From Notospermus geniculatus (taxonomy: Eukaryota; Nemertea; Pilidiophora; Heteronemertea; Lineidae), in contig NMRB01000434.1 in the NCBI GenBank assembly GCA_002633025.1, positions 99,501 through 163,500 on the forward strand: a stretch of 64,000 bases of DNA, in the 5' to 3' direction. This document shows positions 13,101 through 25,270 of this stretch, one piece after another. The notes beneath the pieces were generated by a model. The model saw only the letters and a program-made list of their open reading frames with translations, was not told the origin of the DNA and made no database searches. The translations under genes were made by a program, and so were the position numbers. Positions within the stretch are counted from its first letter, which is position 1, and every line of letters starts with the position of its first letter.

Positions 13101-16100
13101 TGAAAAACGCAAATCATCGCCGCGATTCTCGCACGACGTCACGATGTCAGCGTAGTGTAAAATGTACTACGCTCTGTCAGAATACATTAGAGCTCTCCCT
13201 GCAGTTTTTTCCAATGCGTGCTGAAAACTAGGCCTTGATTCTGTGAAGTGCGTATCAGGCAAGCATTTTGGGGACCTTCACGAGGCTATGGGACCTCTAT
13301 GTGCACTCTCTCCTAACTTTTTGAAAATATCGTAAAATTCAATACTGTGGGGCTTTAAAACCTTGCTAGGCTTACCGGTAGTTACCTGCTGAAGTCTAAG
13401 TGCCCGTTTGTACAGACTAATGTACACAACTGGCAACCAACTAAGCTAGCAAGGTTTTATGAACATTGACCCTGGTTGTCCTTGTGTCCAGCCGCCGGCT
13501 TTCACGTAGCCTGAATGTGAAATGTGCGAGTGAGTGTGCTGGATGCACAATATGGATATATGACTACATGTAAATAAAGTAAACATTGACTACATGTATT
13601 TTTTGTCAGATCTGTCAGTGGAGAAGGTTATGGAAAGCCAAAGGATGGAGTAATTTGTATTTCTGTTGAATATTGTTGTCGTCTTCTTTATTCTGTTCAA
13701 TAATAGGATTTTACCCTTCTTGTTCTTTCAGAACGCCTTGCTCACATGGCAGCGTTGAGAATGCACAGATGTACTATCAGTGGCTGTGGAAAGGTGTGTG
13801 TCGATTTTTGATTTGAAATGTACAGATGATTCTACAGTTCATTTTGGCTGCTTCAGCTCTGTTGATTTTCCTGGATGTCTTTATATATTTCTAGAAAAGT
13901 GTGTGATTTGTGATACAGATTGCTATCTCAAAAGTCAAAGAATGATTTCTAGCATCGGAATTTCACCAACCTGTTTTTCGAATACGTAAATCTTTGTCTC
14001 TTTTTCAGGAGTTCAAGTTAAAAGCCCACCTAGCCAGGCATCTGGCCACTGCCCATGGGCTAGCGGTCAGGTCGGGCAGCCCGAGACCAGTCATGAAGAC
14101 CCGGGCTGCGTTCTGTCTCATCACAACGGCGCTCACTCGCTTATCCCGGCGTGTGTGCGCGGACATTCTTAGGATACGTCACGCCGCAAGGAATCCTTTC
14201 CAACAGATCAACATTGGTGGCATCAAGCAAGAATGTAAGATAATCTTTCAAATCTTTGCAAAGAATTATTAGAATCAGGTGTATTTCTGCCCTAGTCTGC
14301 TCTTTCAAACTTGAATTCACTTCTGTGGATGGTGTCTTTTTGTGGATGCTAAGTTGTGACGTCACTGGCCGCTGACGTTCAAGACGTCAATGTTTGAATA
14401 TCAGAAAGCTTTGTCATTGACCCTTCATGTACGTATTCATAGAATTCACCAAAAATGCCTCACTCTCTACGCAGTTACCACCTTAAAGAGGCGCTCTTGT
14501 CTGCGTTAGTTATACTTAACAGGTATGCGTCGCCAGAAAGAGAGGGCAGGTTGACAGATATTGTTCATTTTGACGTCATTTCACCCGAGGCATTTCATCT
14601 CATTTGATGCTAACGCTTTGATTCATTTTCATTGAATTCCTTAATGTCATTTCATTTCATTTCTTTCTCCTGTACACATCATGAATGTTTTAAATTCGGC
14701 TTGATTACCGAGCCTGCATTGCTGCCATCTTGTGTTGATGTATCAAACTACTCTATAAATCTTTAGTTCAGTTATATTTCGGTGATTTTTAGGCAAGACA
14801 AGGGGTTACCTAGACATGTACAATGAAGACGGACAACGTGTGTCACTGTCAGATAAAGGTAGTTGTCCTCTCTCTCTGACTGATGCCTATCTTGCTAGGT
14901 CTTTACTAATTACAAATAGGATACACTCTCAAATCCTACGTTGCTGTACTCACTTGGAGCAGATGCAGGTGATGTCATCGCGTGTGATCACCCATTTTCA
15001 ACTCAAAATTTCATTGGGTTAATGCAGAACCTCTGTAAAACTAATCCACTGTGTGGCGCTGCGAGCGTAAGACCTGGTTTTCACCCTGTTGCACAGTGTA
15101 AAGGACGTCGTGACGTCATGTCATTGCTTTGTTTCGCTACGTTTATAGCGGTCATATGCTGGCAGCACCGCGCTGTTGAGATAAAAAGCCAAGCAGGTTC
15201 CTCATTGATTTGCTTGAGATAATCATCTTCCATTTGTACGATATTGCAGTTTTGAGGAGGGTCAGTGAAGGTAGCCTCCGAAACTCACCTTTACCTTTAC
15301 CTTTACCCAAAACTATCATGGGAAGAATTTGATGATTTCTTATCAAAATCTCCTGTAATCAAGTTTCAAGAAGATCAGAAGGGGTTAAACGATCACATCA
15401 CTGCATACTGCTCCTCTGATTTCTGACATCTTTCATTTTCACCTCTCATTTTTTGAAACGGATGATTATATTGCCATAACAGGGAGTAGAGTTACTCTGT
15501 TCAATTTGTTAATGCTACTTTAAGTAACCCTGTTCAGCTCTGTTGGTTTCCACAGACATGTGGAGTTGACGTTATCCTCTAACTTTTCTCAACACCCATT
15601 AAAAATCCTCCAGATTTTAATTGCAAATGAATAAACAGGGACGTGTTAATTGAAATTGATCATCTTTTGATCGAAGTATAGGCAGTTGTGAAACTCACAG
15701 CATCATTGCTTTGTTCCAATTTTCTCGCTTTATCACGCCTGCATTGACGGTACAATGCAACTTGTGTTGGGGGGAAGGGGCTTGAAATCATTTCGAATGC
15801 ATTTCATCTTGATTGTGAACCATTTGTATTGGCTTTCCCAAAAAATCAATGATGGAATTTTGTGTGGAAAGACAAGAATCCCACCTGACCCGTAACATCT
15901 AACTCTCCTGTTGCTAACCTACTTGTATTCCTCTACCGAACTAACACATCCCAGTTGTGTGACCATGTATCTTGAAGGCCAGAATGTGCTACTGTATCAA
16001 TGCTTTGGCCTAAGGGTTGAATGTTGAAAGAATGAATTGCCCATCTCGACCACCTCGGCCAAGAATGGGTATTCCACCTCTCTCTTGCGCAAGATTAGAC

Positions 16101-19100
16101 GGAAGTCTTGTTTCTACCAGTCCACGGAATTTATTGTGTAACAGGTGATTTGCAAGTTGGTGTGAACATCAAAGTTTTCTGCACGTAAATGCAGGATATG
16201 ACACCAGCTTTCAAATCACCCACAGTGGGTTTACTGCTGTGAAAATTGGCTGTAGTTGCTCAAAAATCACCGATTAGTATCATTGTCTTTGTTTGGACAT
16301 TCATAATGTCTCTCTTTCTTTCAGGCCAGGCTCGTCTGACCGACGGCAAAGTCCTCGACCAGTTGAAGCCCAAAATCCGTCAACCTGTCGAGAAGATCCT
16401 GAGTCGTCTTGGCATCGACGTGAAGATGGATAAACCACCGCTACTACACCGCGTCGACAATCCCGATCGCAGGCCTAGGAAGCATTCATTCCCGATGTCC
16501 GCCTCAAGCAGGAATGGCAATGCCACGAAGTCAGGTCAGTGTAGAGAAATTTGGTTGAAGGATGTGACACAGTCATGGTGATTGAATCTTCTTGGTGGTA
16601 GGTCGCTGTGTCAATAGGCAAGATTTTTCCACACGGCAGGCCTGCTGGTTGTCGTCTCCATGATAGAACTCGTCCAGTTTGATTTCGATTTCATTTCACT
16701 ATGTTGTTGATTTCAGAAACCAACAACAGCCCTGCCAATGATGTGATGATGCCAAGTGGAACTCCATCCATCATGAAGAAACGTGGTTATGAACAAACGA
16801 ATGGTGTTGATGGTAAGTCTTAATTTTTATATGTGGTGGAGGAAACTGTACTGAACCACATTTCTTGCATCCGTTTTGGAAATTTCACATGGAAAGAAAG
16901 TTTAGCGAGTCAGTCAGAATGGTGTTACAGAGAAGCCAAACCTGGAATTTTACAAAGTCCCATCCCGAGCCTGGAAATCCATGGAATTTTGTGAGGTTTA
17001 CCATTGTCCTGGAAAGTCCTGGAAATTTTTCTGCTCTCCAGCAGAAGACTAAGAGTGGTACAAACATGCAGTATTTTGGCGATTTTCAGTTCTCCTGTGT
17101 GGCAAACTACAATAATTTCAGTGTGATTGAGTTGTACAGTTGTTGCTTTGACTTGGTTTTCAGGAGGCCCATCTCCAAAGAGGCCATCAATAGGCGTCAT
17201 CCGTCAAGCTGGCTCCATCAAACCTCAGGTAAGTGAGGCATTCTTCAATGTAAATAGCATGGTAATAATGAGGCAAAAAGCAACGTCTAACTCTTGGCAC
17301 AAATCTGACGACCATTTTGTAAATCCCTAGAAGATTTGTGTTGCATTTGACTGTGGCGCTTCAACCATAAAGTTGTGCGAGACATGTCACATTAAGTGTG
17401 TGTTCTTCAGTTCTGAACTTGTCTTTATGTTGTCATAGTTACCCTTTGTGTGAGACTGGGGGCAGAGTTCAGCATGTGTTGTAATCAACTAATCAACATC
17501 CAGCCCTGCGCTTCAACTGAATGGAAAACCTGGGCTGTCTGAGCTTTAACTGATTGGAAAACCTGGGCTGTCAGAGTGGTGTAGTGACAAGATCAGCGCC
17601 TGGCACCTCTGAGGTTCTAGGTTTGATCCCCGGTCGGGCCCACTCTTCATCAAGTTCATGTGATGGAGAAGACAACTCCCTTTGACAGTGCAGGTTTTCT
17701 CCAGGGACTCCGTCTTCCTGCTGTACATTAAAATTTGCCCAGTGTTGCCAGTAGAGCTAATAATACCATATTTGGTGCGCAGCTCAGTATTTATTATTTA
17801 CTAACGGATGTTACAATATTTTGACGGTAAAAATCTGGATCTGTCCCATTGGACCCGTTGAAAGAGTGACCTTTGTCCTCAGCATGCTTTGTACCATCAT
17901 AAATATTCATCGTTCTATTTGCATGTTTCTTATTGCCTCATTGCAACCGTGCCATGGTGGCTGGGTTTTTTTTCGCATTATCATCATCAATAGTCTCTTG
18001 GACACAACGCGTGCGTGTTCTGCACCCCAACTTTTCCTCCGGTGTTAGCCCGAAGTATAAAATGATGGCTCATCTAGAAATGTTCTGAGAATGCGATTTG
18101 GAAGGACTCTTTCTTTCACTTGTTAATTCATCAAAATTCTTGAAAGGTAGCTTTGACCTAATTTTGACTGCTTGCAGTGACGGCAATTTGCTTGTGGTTT
18201 GTCCTAAAAGTTCCCGTTGAATGCTATCAATTTTGACGTGTGAAAATTCTTGCATACTGCATGCTTTTTGGCCTGGTGGTGTTAAAATAACAATCATTCT
18301 CACAGTGGGTTGGTGCTCTAAAAAATCTCAGCATTTGCTTCCTATGTGATAAAATCAACGCACTCACTTAAAAAAATAATGGAAAAAAACACTTTGTGGT
18401 TTCTGCACAACTTTCTCTTTACTATTTGGATTCCTGGAGCAAACTCATGTCCTTGTTAATCAAAGTAACTCGTCTAACTGTAGAAACGTAGTCATGTGGC
18501 TAAGTTAGAACAAATTGTCTGTAGTACTGAGAATTCCTCTTAAAACTGTTGGCAGTTTCCTTGATTTTGATCTAAGCAAATGCATGTGAACTAAAGGGTT
18601 TACACCATTCCATTCCTCAGGGCTATAACCTGATGAACCATCATGGTATGAATGGGCGTGGAGGGAAAAACCAATCGAAGATAAGCAACCGCAAGCTCCT
18701 CAGTTGGGTAGACGCACCTGATGATGTATACTTTGTGTCCACAGAGGCGACTAGGTAGGTTTCTATCTTGGTAATTTGTGTCGTCCATCTGGCTTCATCA
18801 TTACATCATCTTGTATTTCAATTTTCTGCTTACCTTCCAGAATAGGACAGTACAAGATGAAGTCAGATGTCTCGCTCTCAATTAAGAGACTCAATAATAC
18901 TAATTTATTTTTCTCCGAGATAGTTGCAGATTATCTGTGATTTATACCCCCTGATTTTCCCCTGACATTTCGGAGTTCATGTTTCCCAATACTGATCAAA
19001 CCTGGCCAGATGCCATCTTTGCACACCAGAATACTTCCTAGAAATTCATACTTGCACGTAGTCAGCCAGTTGGCAAATGTACACATGGAGATGTACCGTA

Positions 19101-19618
19101 GTTCAGGCTGTCACAGTGGCGCAGTGGAAACATCGGTGCCTGTCACCACTGAGGTTCCGGGTTCGATCCTTGTTGGACCCACTCTTCATACGACAGAGAG
19201 GGTGACACTGATAGTGCAGCTCTTCTGGCACTCTGGTTTCCTCCTGCTGTACATTAAATTGGCCCAGTGTTGTCTCTAGAGCTAATGATGGAGTATTCAG
19301 CACTTGGTTCTCCATTCAGTATTTCAATATTTTACCATAGTTCAAGTTATTTTGCCGACCAAAATCAGTTAAGGTGCATCTAAGAATAGCTCAACAAACA
19401 CAATAAAAATTGATCCCAGCTGATGTGAATGACGAGTTTGAATCGTGAGAGTTAATTGGAAGTGTTTCTTTTGCTTCTTTTCCAGAAAACTGAGGAAATC
19501 TCTGACGAATCACGAGTTCCGTCGCGCTGCCCGCAAACCGTGGAGGAGGATTAATGACGTTAAGCTTCCCAGTTGGACGTCAGGACCCAAGGACCAACCA
19601 GTCGTGGTTATCGAGTGA
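4162..19618 (+). CDS. MTA: Metastasis-associated protein (MTA family), NuRD subunit; 5' partial
   Basis: MTA proteins scaffold histone deacetylases in the nuclear NuRD complex. Exons: 4162-4346, 4731-4848, 5200-5308, 5653-5752, 6141-6329, 6880-6954, 7180-7238, 7503-7582, 7752-7868, 11040-11072, (11834-11848, tentative), 13732-13793, 14009-14234, 14793-14858, 16325-16534, 16717-16812, 17164-17228, 18621-18754, 19486-19618. All phases agree, giving about 689 codons in the window. Domains in order: C-terminal part of BAH (RHRELFLSR-like, [11 protein letters not shown]), ELM2 ([27 protein letters not shown]), SANT ([31 protein letters not shown]), GATA-type zinc finger (CESCY then CRLCSNC), a C2H2 finger (CTISGC), the MTA C-terminal region, and an end close to human MTA1 ([13 protein letters not shown]). 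The stop is at 19616-19618. The intron after 6954 starts with GC. The N-terminus is missing from the window. Confidence 0.95.
5828..6004 (-). mobile_element. tRNA-Thr-derived SINE, family A (copy 1)
   Basis: On the minus strand the head reads GATAGCCTAGTG (A-box like), an anticodon-like loop CTTAGTAAG (AGT, Thr) and GGGTTCGAATCCCGGG (B box). A roughly 110-bp body follows, shared with 28721-28883 (for example GACGGACTGAAGAGCC on the plus strand). No acceptor stem closes, so it is a SINE and not a tRNA gene. It lies in an MTA intron. Confidence 0.8.
9524..9671. mobile_element. MITE family 1, copy a
   Basis: About 150 bp with imperfect 40-bp terminal inverted repeats. The left end carries GTGCGAGTTGGCACTAAATG and the right end mirrors it around GCCCATAGAAAGCC. 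The interior TTGTTGGTTTC is shared with the copy at 10216-10372, which lies in the opposite orientation. Confidence 0.8.
9926..10128. mobile_element. MITE family 2, copy a (ATATGTGAC ends)
   Basis: Terminal inverted repeats of about 35-40 bp. The left end is ATATGTGACCGGGTCTGG and the right end, read on the minus strand, is ATATGTGACCAAGTCTGG. Both continue into an AAAACC...AAAGTC segment. Related copies lie at 31853-32054, 38570-38758 and 40059-40243. There is no coding capacity. Confidence 0.8.
10216..10372. mobile_element. MITE family 1, copy b
   Basis: Imperfect 40-bp inverted ends (GAGTTTTCTCGTGTGAGTTA on the left, mirrored by CAACTTGCATGAGAAAACTT on the right). The interior matches the reverse complement of the copy at 9524-9671, including ATGGGCAATTCACC and TTGTTGGTTTC. 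Confidence 0.8.
11834..11848 (+). CDS. Candidate 15-nt MTA micro-exon
   Basis: AAACCGGAGGTTATG sits between a T-rich tract ending TGTCAAAG and a GTAAGT donor. It enters and leaves in phase 1, exactly as the neighbouring exons 11040-11072 and 13732-13793 need, and would add about five residues (ETGGY). The gene stays in frame with or without it, so it may be an optional exon. It has no homology support, because human MTA1 differs here. Confidence 0.35.
12388..12572. mobile_element. TTAA-flanked MITE
   Basis: Starts TTAAAGGCGTAAC and ends with the exact mirror GTTACGCCTTTAA, so a TTAA target flanks a 9-bp terminal inverted repeat. About 185 bp, non-coding. A TTAA target is typical of piggyBac-type transposition. 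It lies in an MTA intron. Confidence 0.65.
13078..13358. mobile_element. TTAA-flanked MITE with 20-bp inverted ends
   Basis: The left end TTAAAGCCCCACTGTATTGA is mirrored at the right by TCAATACTGTGGGGCTTTAA with one mismatch. About 281 bp with no reading frame of note. The next inverted repeat begins at its right end, suggesting nested or adjacent insertions. Confidence 0.75.
13356..13459. mobile_element. Short inverted-repeat element
   Basis: TAAAACCTTGCTAG at 13356-13369 is exactly mirrored by CTAGCAAGGTTTTA at 13446-13459. About 104 bp, non-coding, abutting the element ending at 13358. Confidence 0.6.
17565..17797 (+). mobile_element. tRNA-derived SINE, family B (copy 1)
   Basis: The head has GGCTGTCAGAGTGGTGTAGT (A-box region) and GGTTTGATCCCC (B box). 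The body contains TCCTGCTGTACATTAAA and ends near an AATAATACC tail. It is shared with copies at 19106 and 29761. Confidence 0.75.
19106..19325 (+). mobile_element. tRNA-derived SINE, family B (copy 2)
   Basis: GGCTGTCACAGTGGCGCAGT and GGGTTCGATCC mark the A and B boxes. The body shares TTTCCTCCTGCTGTACATTA with copies 1 and 3. It sits in the last MTA intron. Confidence 0.8.
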
Positions 19619-20802
19619 ACAGACTCATTTACAGGGTTGGATAGTGTGTGAATAGTAATGCGGAGACCGTTGGTTTTCTAGTTTTTGCGGTATCTGTGGA
19701 AGAGACAGTTGAATCAGGTAGACGCAAATAAAGGCCTATACTGGTTGATCCAGTGTTGATAGGCCAAGTCGTGGTCTGATTGGAGTTGTAGGAATCATGT
19801 TGAAGAACGAGCATTTCTGAAACTGGAGAGATGAATACTACATGTATATTGACAAAAGCTGAAAAGGCCAGGGCAGTGATATGGTATCTATCCCTTCCTT
19901 GCTGACCTTAAATCTTATGAATATGATGATGCCGGCAGAAAATCTTTGAGTGATTTTGAATTTTATCATACCATGTGATGTATCGTAAGGTTTCACATTT
20001 GCTGAGTCATGTTATCCGTGGAAAACGAAACCTGCCCCTGGTTGTCGAGGGTCATCACTTGAAAGCATGTGCGTCATCACCTCATTGGATGCCATACATG
20101 CTGCAGTGGCATCTGATTGGCTAATCTGCTAGTGCATTTGACGAATAGGATCATTGTGTTGAATTGTTCATGGTGCCAGTAATTCTATTGGTTGAGCCTC
20201 AAGTGCATATCTGAAGGAAGACCCTCGGATAATGGAAGTTATCATGAAATCCCCTTGTACAGCGAACTCTATTTTATCTCTCTGAAACTGTTGTCTGTTA
20301 TACAGAGGTGGCTATGCAACATTTGGCATAGGCCAGTTCTCAATCTTCATGTCTCGTTGACACTGTACATGCATTCTGGTGGGAATCATTCTGGGTGTGT
20401 ACTTGTCTCTGTCCACACATTCTCTGCAGCCATAATTTGGATGCCCTTGCAAGGCATGCACACTTGCTAGTAGTATTTGGAATTATTTCTAGAAGTAACA
20501 CCAATTTCTGGATTGCATGCTCTGGAAATAAAAATTTGGGCCATCCAGAGCGAACTGGGGCACATGTTGGTGTTTGAGATTTAATCTCATGCATCGGGTA
20601 TTTTCATCTAGTTTGGGTATTTTCGTCATCTGACAGCGAAAAGAATCGACTTCAATTCTTAGCAGCTTCTAGCAATTATGGTGGACATTTTATTGCAGCC
20701 TGCTGCTGAGGGGGGGGGGCATTCATCTGGAAATCGTATCATTCAGCTTTAAAAATGTGTTCATGGTTAAAAGCTATATACCATACTCCTGATGTTTTAG
20801 AT

Positions 20803-21022
20803 GATAAATAAAAGGCAATTTCCAGAGTGTTTGCGAATTTTCGACCCCAACCGGGGTCTTCTTCAGGCTGGAAGTTTACAATCCGAAACTCTAGAACAGA
20901 CCTAAATAAAATGATAAATAAAAGATAAATAAAAGGCAATTTCCAGAGTGTTTGCGAATTTTCGACCCCAACCGGGGTCTTCTTCAGGCTGGAACTTTAC
21001 AATCCGAAACTCTAGAACAGAC
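20803..21022. repeat. Tandem duplication, 121-bp period, two copies
   Basis: Copies 20803-20901 and 20924-21022 are almost identical. Both contain GACCCCAACCGGGGTCTTCT, which is itself a small inverted repeat (GACCCC/GGGGTC). They lie in the probable MTA 3' UTR. Confidence 0.9.
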
Positions 21023-21922
21023 TCATGTTTTAGAAGTGTGGCTTGTACTGAATTCTTGACATCAGATCTGCCTCAAGGGTTCACTTGAATTGAGTTTTAC
21101 GTTATTTCCCCACTCTATTTCCTGATTGTTTGTTGACTTGCTGGTGGCTTTTGAATTTATCGTCAAGTGTTATGGAGTGACGTTGGTAGCAACAGCATCT
21201 TGTCCTCTTCTGGCAGTCTAACATGAAGGCTTGTTGTCCGTTGGGCAATATTTGTTGAATTGGTTAGACATACTGCCTGCTACTTTGCTCAAAATAAGTT
21301 AAAAATGGCTGTTAGGAATAGTTGTCTAATTTCTGCTGCCAAATGTTGCAAGATGCTCTCCGATCACTCTCATTGGGTGGACAATGAAAGTTACTGGTAA
21401 AGCCATGTGCTGTACACATCATTGCCAAAACGAACTCGATTGATCTAGTACGCGAATGTCGCCAGATATAATGAGGCGATATTGTTCAGTTATCTATGAT
21501 AGATATTATCCCACCTGTCTGAAGTTTGTTTTAGAGACCTGAATCGCTTGCGCTTGGTTTTGTTCCGCATGGTTTGGGTTGCATTATGATTTTGTGGCGT
21601 TCTTGCTGGGGCAAGGACGTTGTTGCATTTTATGGTGAGGGCCTGCTGCATTTTTCACCGAGGTTTCACCATTTGTGGATTGAAGCACTATATTACTCCT
21701 TATTTTGTACAGAAATGACTCTGCGAGTTTTGAAGTTTTCCTTGTAACCGTGGTAAAGTTGAATTTTCACACTCTGATGTTGGCTGCTTTTACAGGAGCT
21801 GACTCTCTCCTTTAGGGATAGTTGGGAGGGTGCTTATGAAGAACAAATCTAACTCCTGCCGTAGAAATGAGGCCTTGTAATGCCCCATTTAATTGATTCA
21901 TTTAATGAATCTTTATGTTCCT

Positions 21923-21928
21923 AATAAA
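21923..21928 (+). terminator. Candidate MTA polyadenylation signal
   Basis: AATAAA about 2.3 kb downstream of the MTA stop. Other AATAAA hexamers occur (for example 25126-25131), so the used site is uncertain. Confidence 0.3.
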
Positions 21929-23169
21929 CATGTTTAGTGTTCAATTTCCAGGAGAAACGGCCAGTTGACCCTGGTTTTGCATTCTTGCAACTTCGGAAAG
22001 ATCCCAAAATGGTCTGAAGGACTTAAAATTTGAAAAGGGGACCCTTCTTATTATCTTTCCAATATTGTTTCAAACATTTTCAAATTCAACTCCTATTGCT
22101 AATGACTTCAAAAATGTCAGTTTTGGTACATTTAGTGGGATATGTAGGAAAGATGTACTGTTTCAAGGGTGTCATGATACCCCAGTGAGTGTCCCTGAGA
22201 AGTTTTCGCAGATGTAATCCACATAATGTATAGCTTATTTTTAGTGTTTAATTTGTACTCTTATCTGATTTGATTTTGTCTGTAGTAGGTTTAGTGCACA
22301 ATATGTTATCAACTAGTACTTCATCACCACACACTGATTATTTAGTCGAGGTTCGCCTCAAGATTCATTCATCCATGAAATAAAAGTCTGCATTTGTCAT
22401 TCAACTCGATTTTAATATGACTGAGTCTTTTGGGAGAAAAAGTTGTAAAATTGCTTATTTTACTGATTGATTCAAATCTCACAACTAATTGTACAATACG
22501 AAATGTCTTCTCATGCGCTTTTTGATGAATACCTGTTGAAAGGTTTAAATTATTTTGATTTTTCTTGCAATGAGTGCATTCTATTTACCTCCAGTTGTGA
22601 AATCTGTATTTCCGAAAGGAGACGCCCGGAGACGAAGGAAGGGGCACATCCTGTCCATAAACGTTGCAGAAGATTTGATCTCTGAGGTTTTGCCTTAAAT
22701 TAAAGTGGGACATTTTCTCCAATAAACATAAGTTGGGCCAATTATCATGTTTTCTGTTTTTAAGTTTTTGTTTCGCTCTGCCTTGCTTTTGAAAGAATCA
22801 CTTCAGAAATCTTTGCTTCGTACTCTGAGAAACACTGTTGAACTCACACAGGCCGATAAACTCTTGATATTTGCAAGTCTTAGAACAGTGGTGACATCTG
22901 CTGGGATGATCGCCGGTCTTTCCTGGGGAGATGAACTCTCAATACCACGATGTAAGTCATGCTAACTATTGTCCTTTATAACCTGAGTGTGCTCATTTTC
23001 TTTCTGGCTCAAGGCGGATGTTTCACTTGGATCACTTTGTTGTTTTTTGGGCCGGGAGGTGAGTACATCAGTATGGACCAAGTCAGATGACAGCTCGTGC
23101 AAGGTATTTCTCCCCATATATGAAGTTAAGTGGAAATCATTTGAAGAAAGTTTGCCTTTCCTAGACCAC

Positions 23170-23304
23170 TAAAGGCCTGTTTCCACTACAGCGGATTCCG
23201 CTGCGGTTTACGACGCCGGAGCGGTTTTCAAGGCATTGGGATAATTAAAACACCTTGTATTGTTAAACCACAACGGAATCCGTTGTAATGGAAGCAGGCC
23301 TTTA
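23170..23304. mobile_element. MITE with 41-bp terminal inverted repeats
   Basis: The left end TAAAGGCCTGTTTCCACTAC runs on through CGGATTCCGCTGCGGTTTA. The right end mirrors it, reading TAAAGGCCTGCTTCCATTAC on the minus strand. About 135 bp, non-coding. Confidence 0.8.
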
Positions 23305-25125
23305 GGGATATTCCTTGAAATGTTTTTCAGTATAAATTTAGTCAGATTTGCGTGCTGACATAGAAAACTGCCTGACGAGAACTTTTGCAGTGAATGGATT
23401 GTATCTAAAAGACGGTGCATATTCTTGGTCTGCAGATGCCCTCAACTTCCACTGGTGCCTTGCAGCCACAGATAGTAAGGATGAAATCCTGCATAAAAAC
23501 CTGCTTGCATTTATTTCCCAGCAGATGTGACCAACACCTAAGCTAGCACTGCTTGTTGAATGACCTGAACGACAGCTTGATTATTTTAACGGGCTGCAGT
23601 TTAGCAGGTCTGCAGTTTCTTATCTTGCTTCATATTTCCATGCGTTGTGCAGTCAGTCTTCATTATTAACTGCTGGTCTGCAAGTTAAAACACAGGATGG
23701 TGTACTGTACATAGGTAATTTATAGGTTTTGTGTTCAGTTTCACAATTATAATGACATGAAAATGTACAAACTTCTGTAATATGATTTGTTGGTATACTG
23801 GTACATATTTATGTCATCGAATGTTCAGGCAGTTCTCGTGGCGTTAAGCGAGGTCAGGTTTTCTATAGCCCTTGAACTATTTATATATTTTAGAAATCTT
23901 GTGTATAAACATAGTCTGTACTACTGTAAATAAGCAAAAAAACAACAAGCGGAAAAATCCTACTAACCTTAAAGTTATAATTGTAGAGATGGTCTATGAA
24001 CACTGCACTTTGTGGTTATATTGTAGTCTAGGCATTGGCCAGATGATACTGCTATACTGTACTGTTGGTGTTGTGGGTTGTGGTGCAAGGAATGTGACCG
24101 CTGACCTCCGATCGGTTCATGATCATCTGGCAAAATGATCTCTGAAGATCGTCTCCTTGAGTAAGGCATTCAACCTGTTTTCATACTTAACATGGGGTCA
24201 CAGCTAAAGTAGAAGGCACACACTGAAACCGGGTCCTCATGGATGCGTTTTGTGTGTGAAATTGATGAGCACCTGGATGTCGGTTTCATTTCAATAGTTT
24301 TAAACTCTAGTGACATCTACTGAGGCAGTGATCTATGGTTCCCATTGGCTGCTTATTCATGGGGTTAGCCATGTTTGACAATACAACAAAATTCCTTTGT
24401 TTCATAGAATGATTGTTCTTGAAAGATTTCAGATCATATGCTGGTCCCAGCATCTCCCTCTTGAGGCCTTCTCACCACAGACTACAGCTCCAGAGTTCTC
24501 TCAGGTTGGTGGAGCTGTTAGCCAGACAGCAATAGAAGCAGCCAAAGGTGTTGGTCAACTTCTCCAAAGACATGAAGTCAAGTTTTCCAGTTGAATGAGT
24601 CATCCTTGCCAACATACATCTAGTTGCTACCATCTACTGCTCTACGAAGCAAATGTGTTGGAATACTGATCTGAATGAGTGTCCGGATCAAAACTCTTGA
24701 TTTTGGAACATTTCTTGCACCAGTTATCCCAATCCTGCCTATATGAAAGAGTATATTGTGCTTTCATAAGAGACAGATACTTGTAGTATAATGGTATGTG
24801 AATCATCAGACCTGTCATCAAGTTAGCTACAGTTCTTCATCACATTCAAGCAAGGTGAAAATACACATGAGAATGGTTTGGTTTTGTTCTTTACTAAATT
24901 CACCATTGTGTCCAGTGGCAAGCTTGAATGCCAAGACCATGCCCGAGAAGTTCGTTCCAGCAGGTAATTGGCACCTCATTCAGTTCTCATTTGAACGGTG
25001 AAGAACTGAGCCAAACTTGTTGAGCTTAATGGTTAATTGCCTCATTAAAATATAGACAATAGTTCTTCAATTCGGGATGGTTCTTTAGTGAAGTTCTCTG
25101 ATATCTTTTTTTCTATTAATTTTTC

Positions 25126-25131
25126 AATAAA
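25126..25131 (+). terminator. Candidate plus-strand polyadenylation signal
   Basis: AATAAA in TTTTCAATAAATGTTCTGG, followed within 30 bases by a GT-rich stretch. It lies about 140 bp from the INTS7 candidate signal on the other strand, a tail-to-tail arrangement. It could serve a long MTA 3' UTR. Confidence 0.35.
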
Positions 25132-25264
25132 TGTTCTGGAAAATCAGTAATTTGTTGTCATGTTCCTCTGTTGACTTCTTTGCCATGATTGCATATTGTT
25201 GATATTTGTAGATAAGCAAAAATTACGAGTCGAAAAACAAAATGAAATGTGAGAAGATATTGAC

Positions 25265-25270
25265 TTTATT
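25265..25270 (-). terminator. Candidate INTS7 polyadenylation signal
   Basis: TTTATT on the plus strand gives AATAAA on the minus strand, about 600 bp after the INTS7 stop. Confidence 0.45.

Noticed and set aside
24397-24594. Frame ending in a segment loosely like the SCCPDH C-terminus (RHEVKF)
   Set aside because: The likeness is a few residues; the conserved GGVYTP motif is absent and there is no preceding SCCPDH exon.
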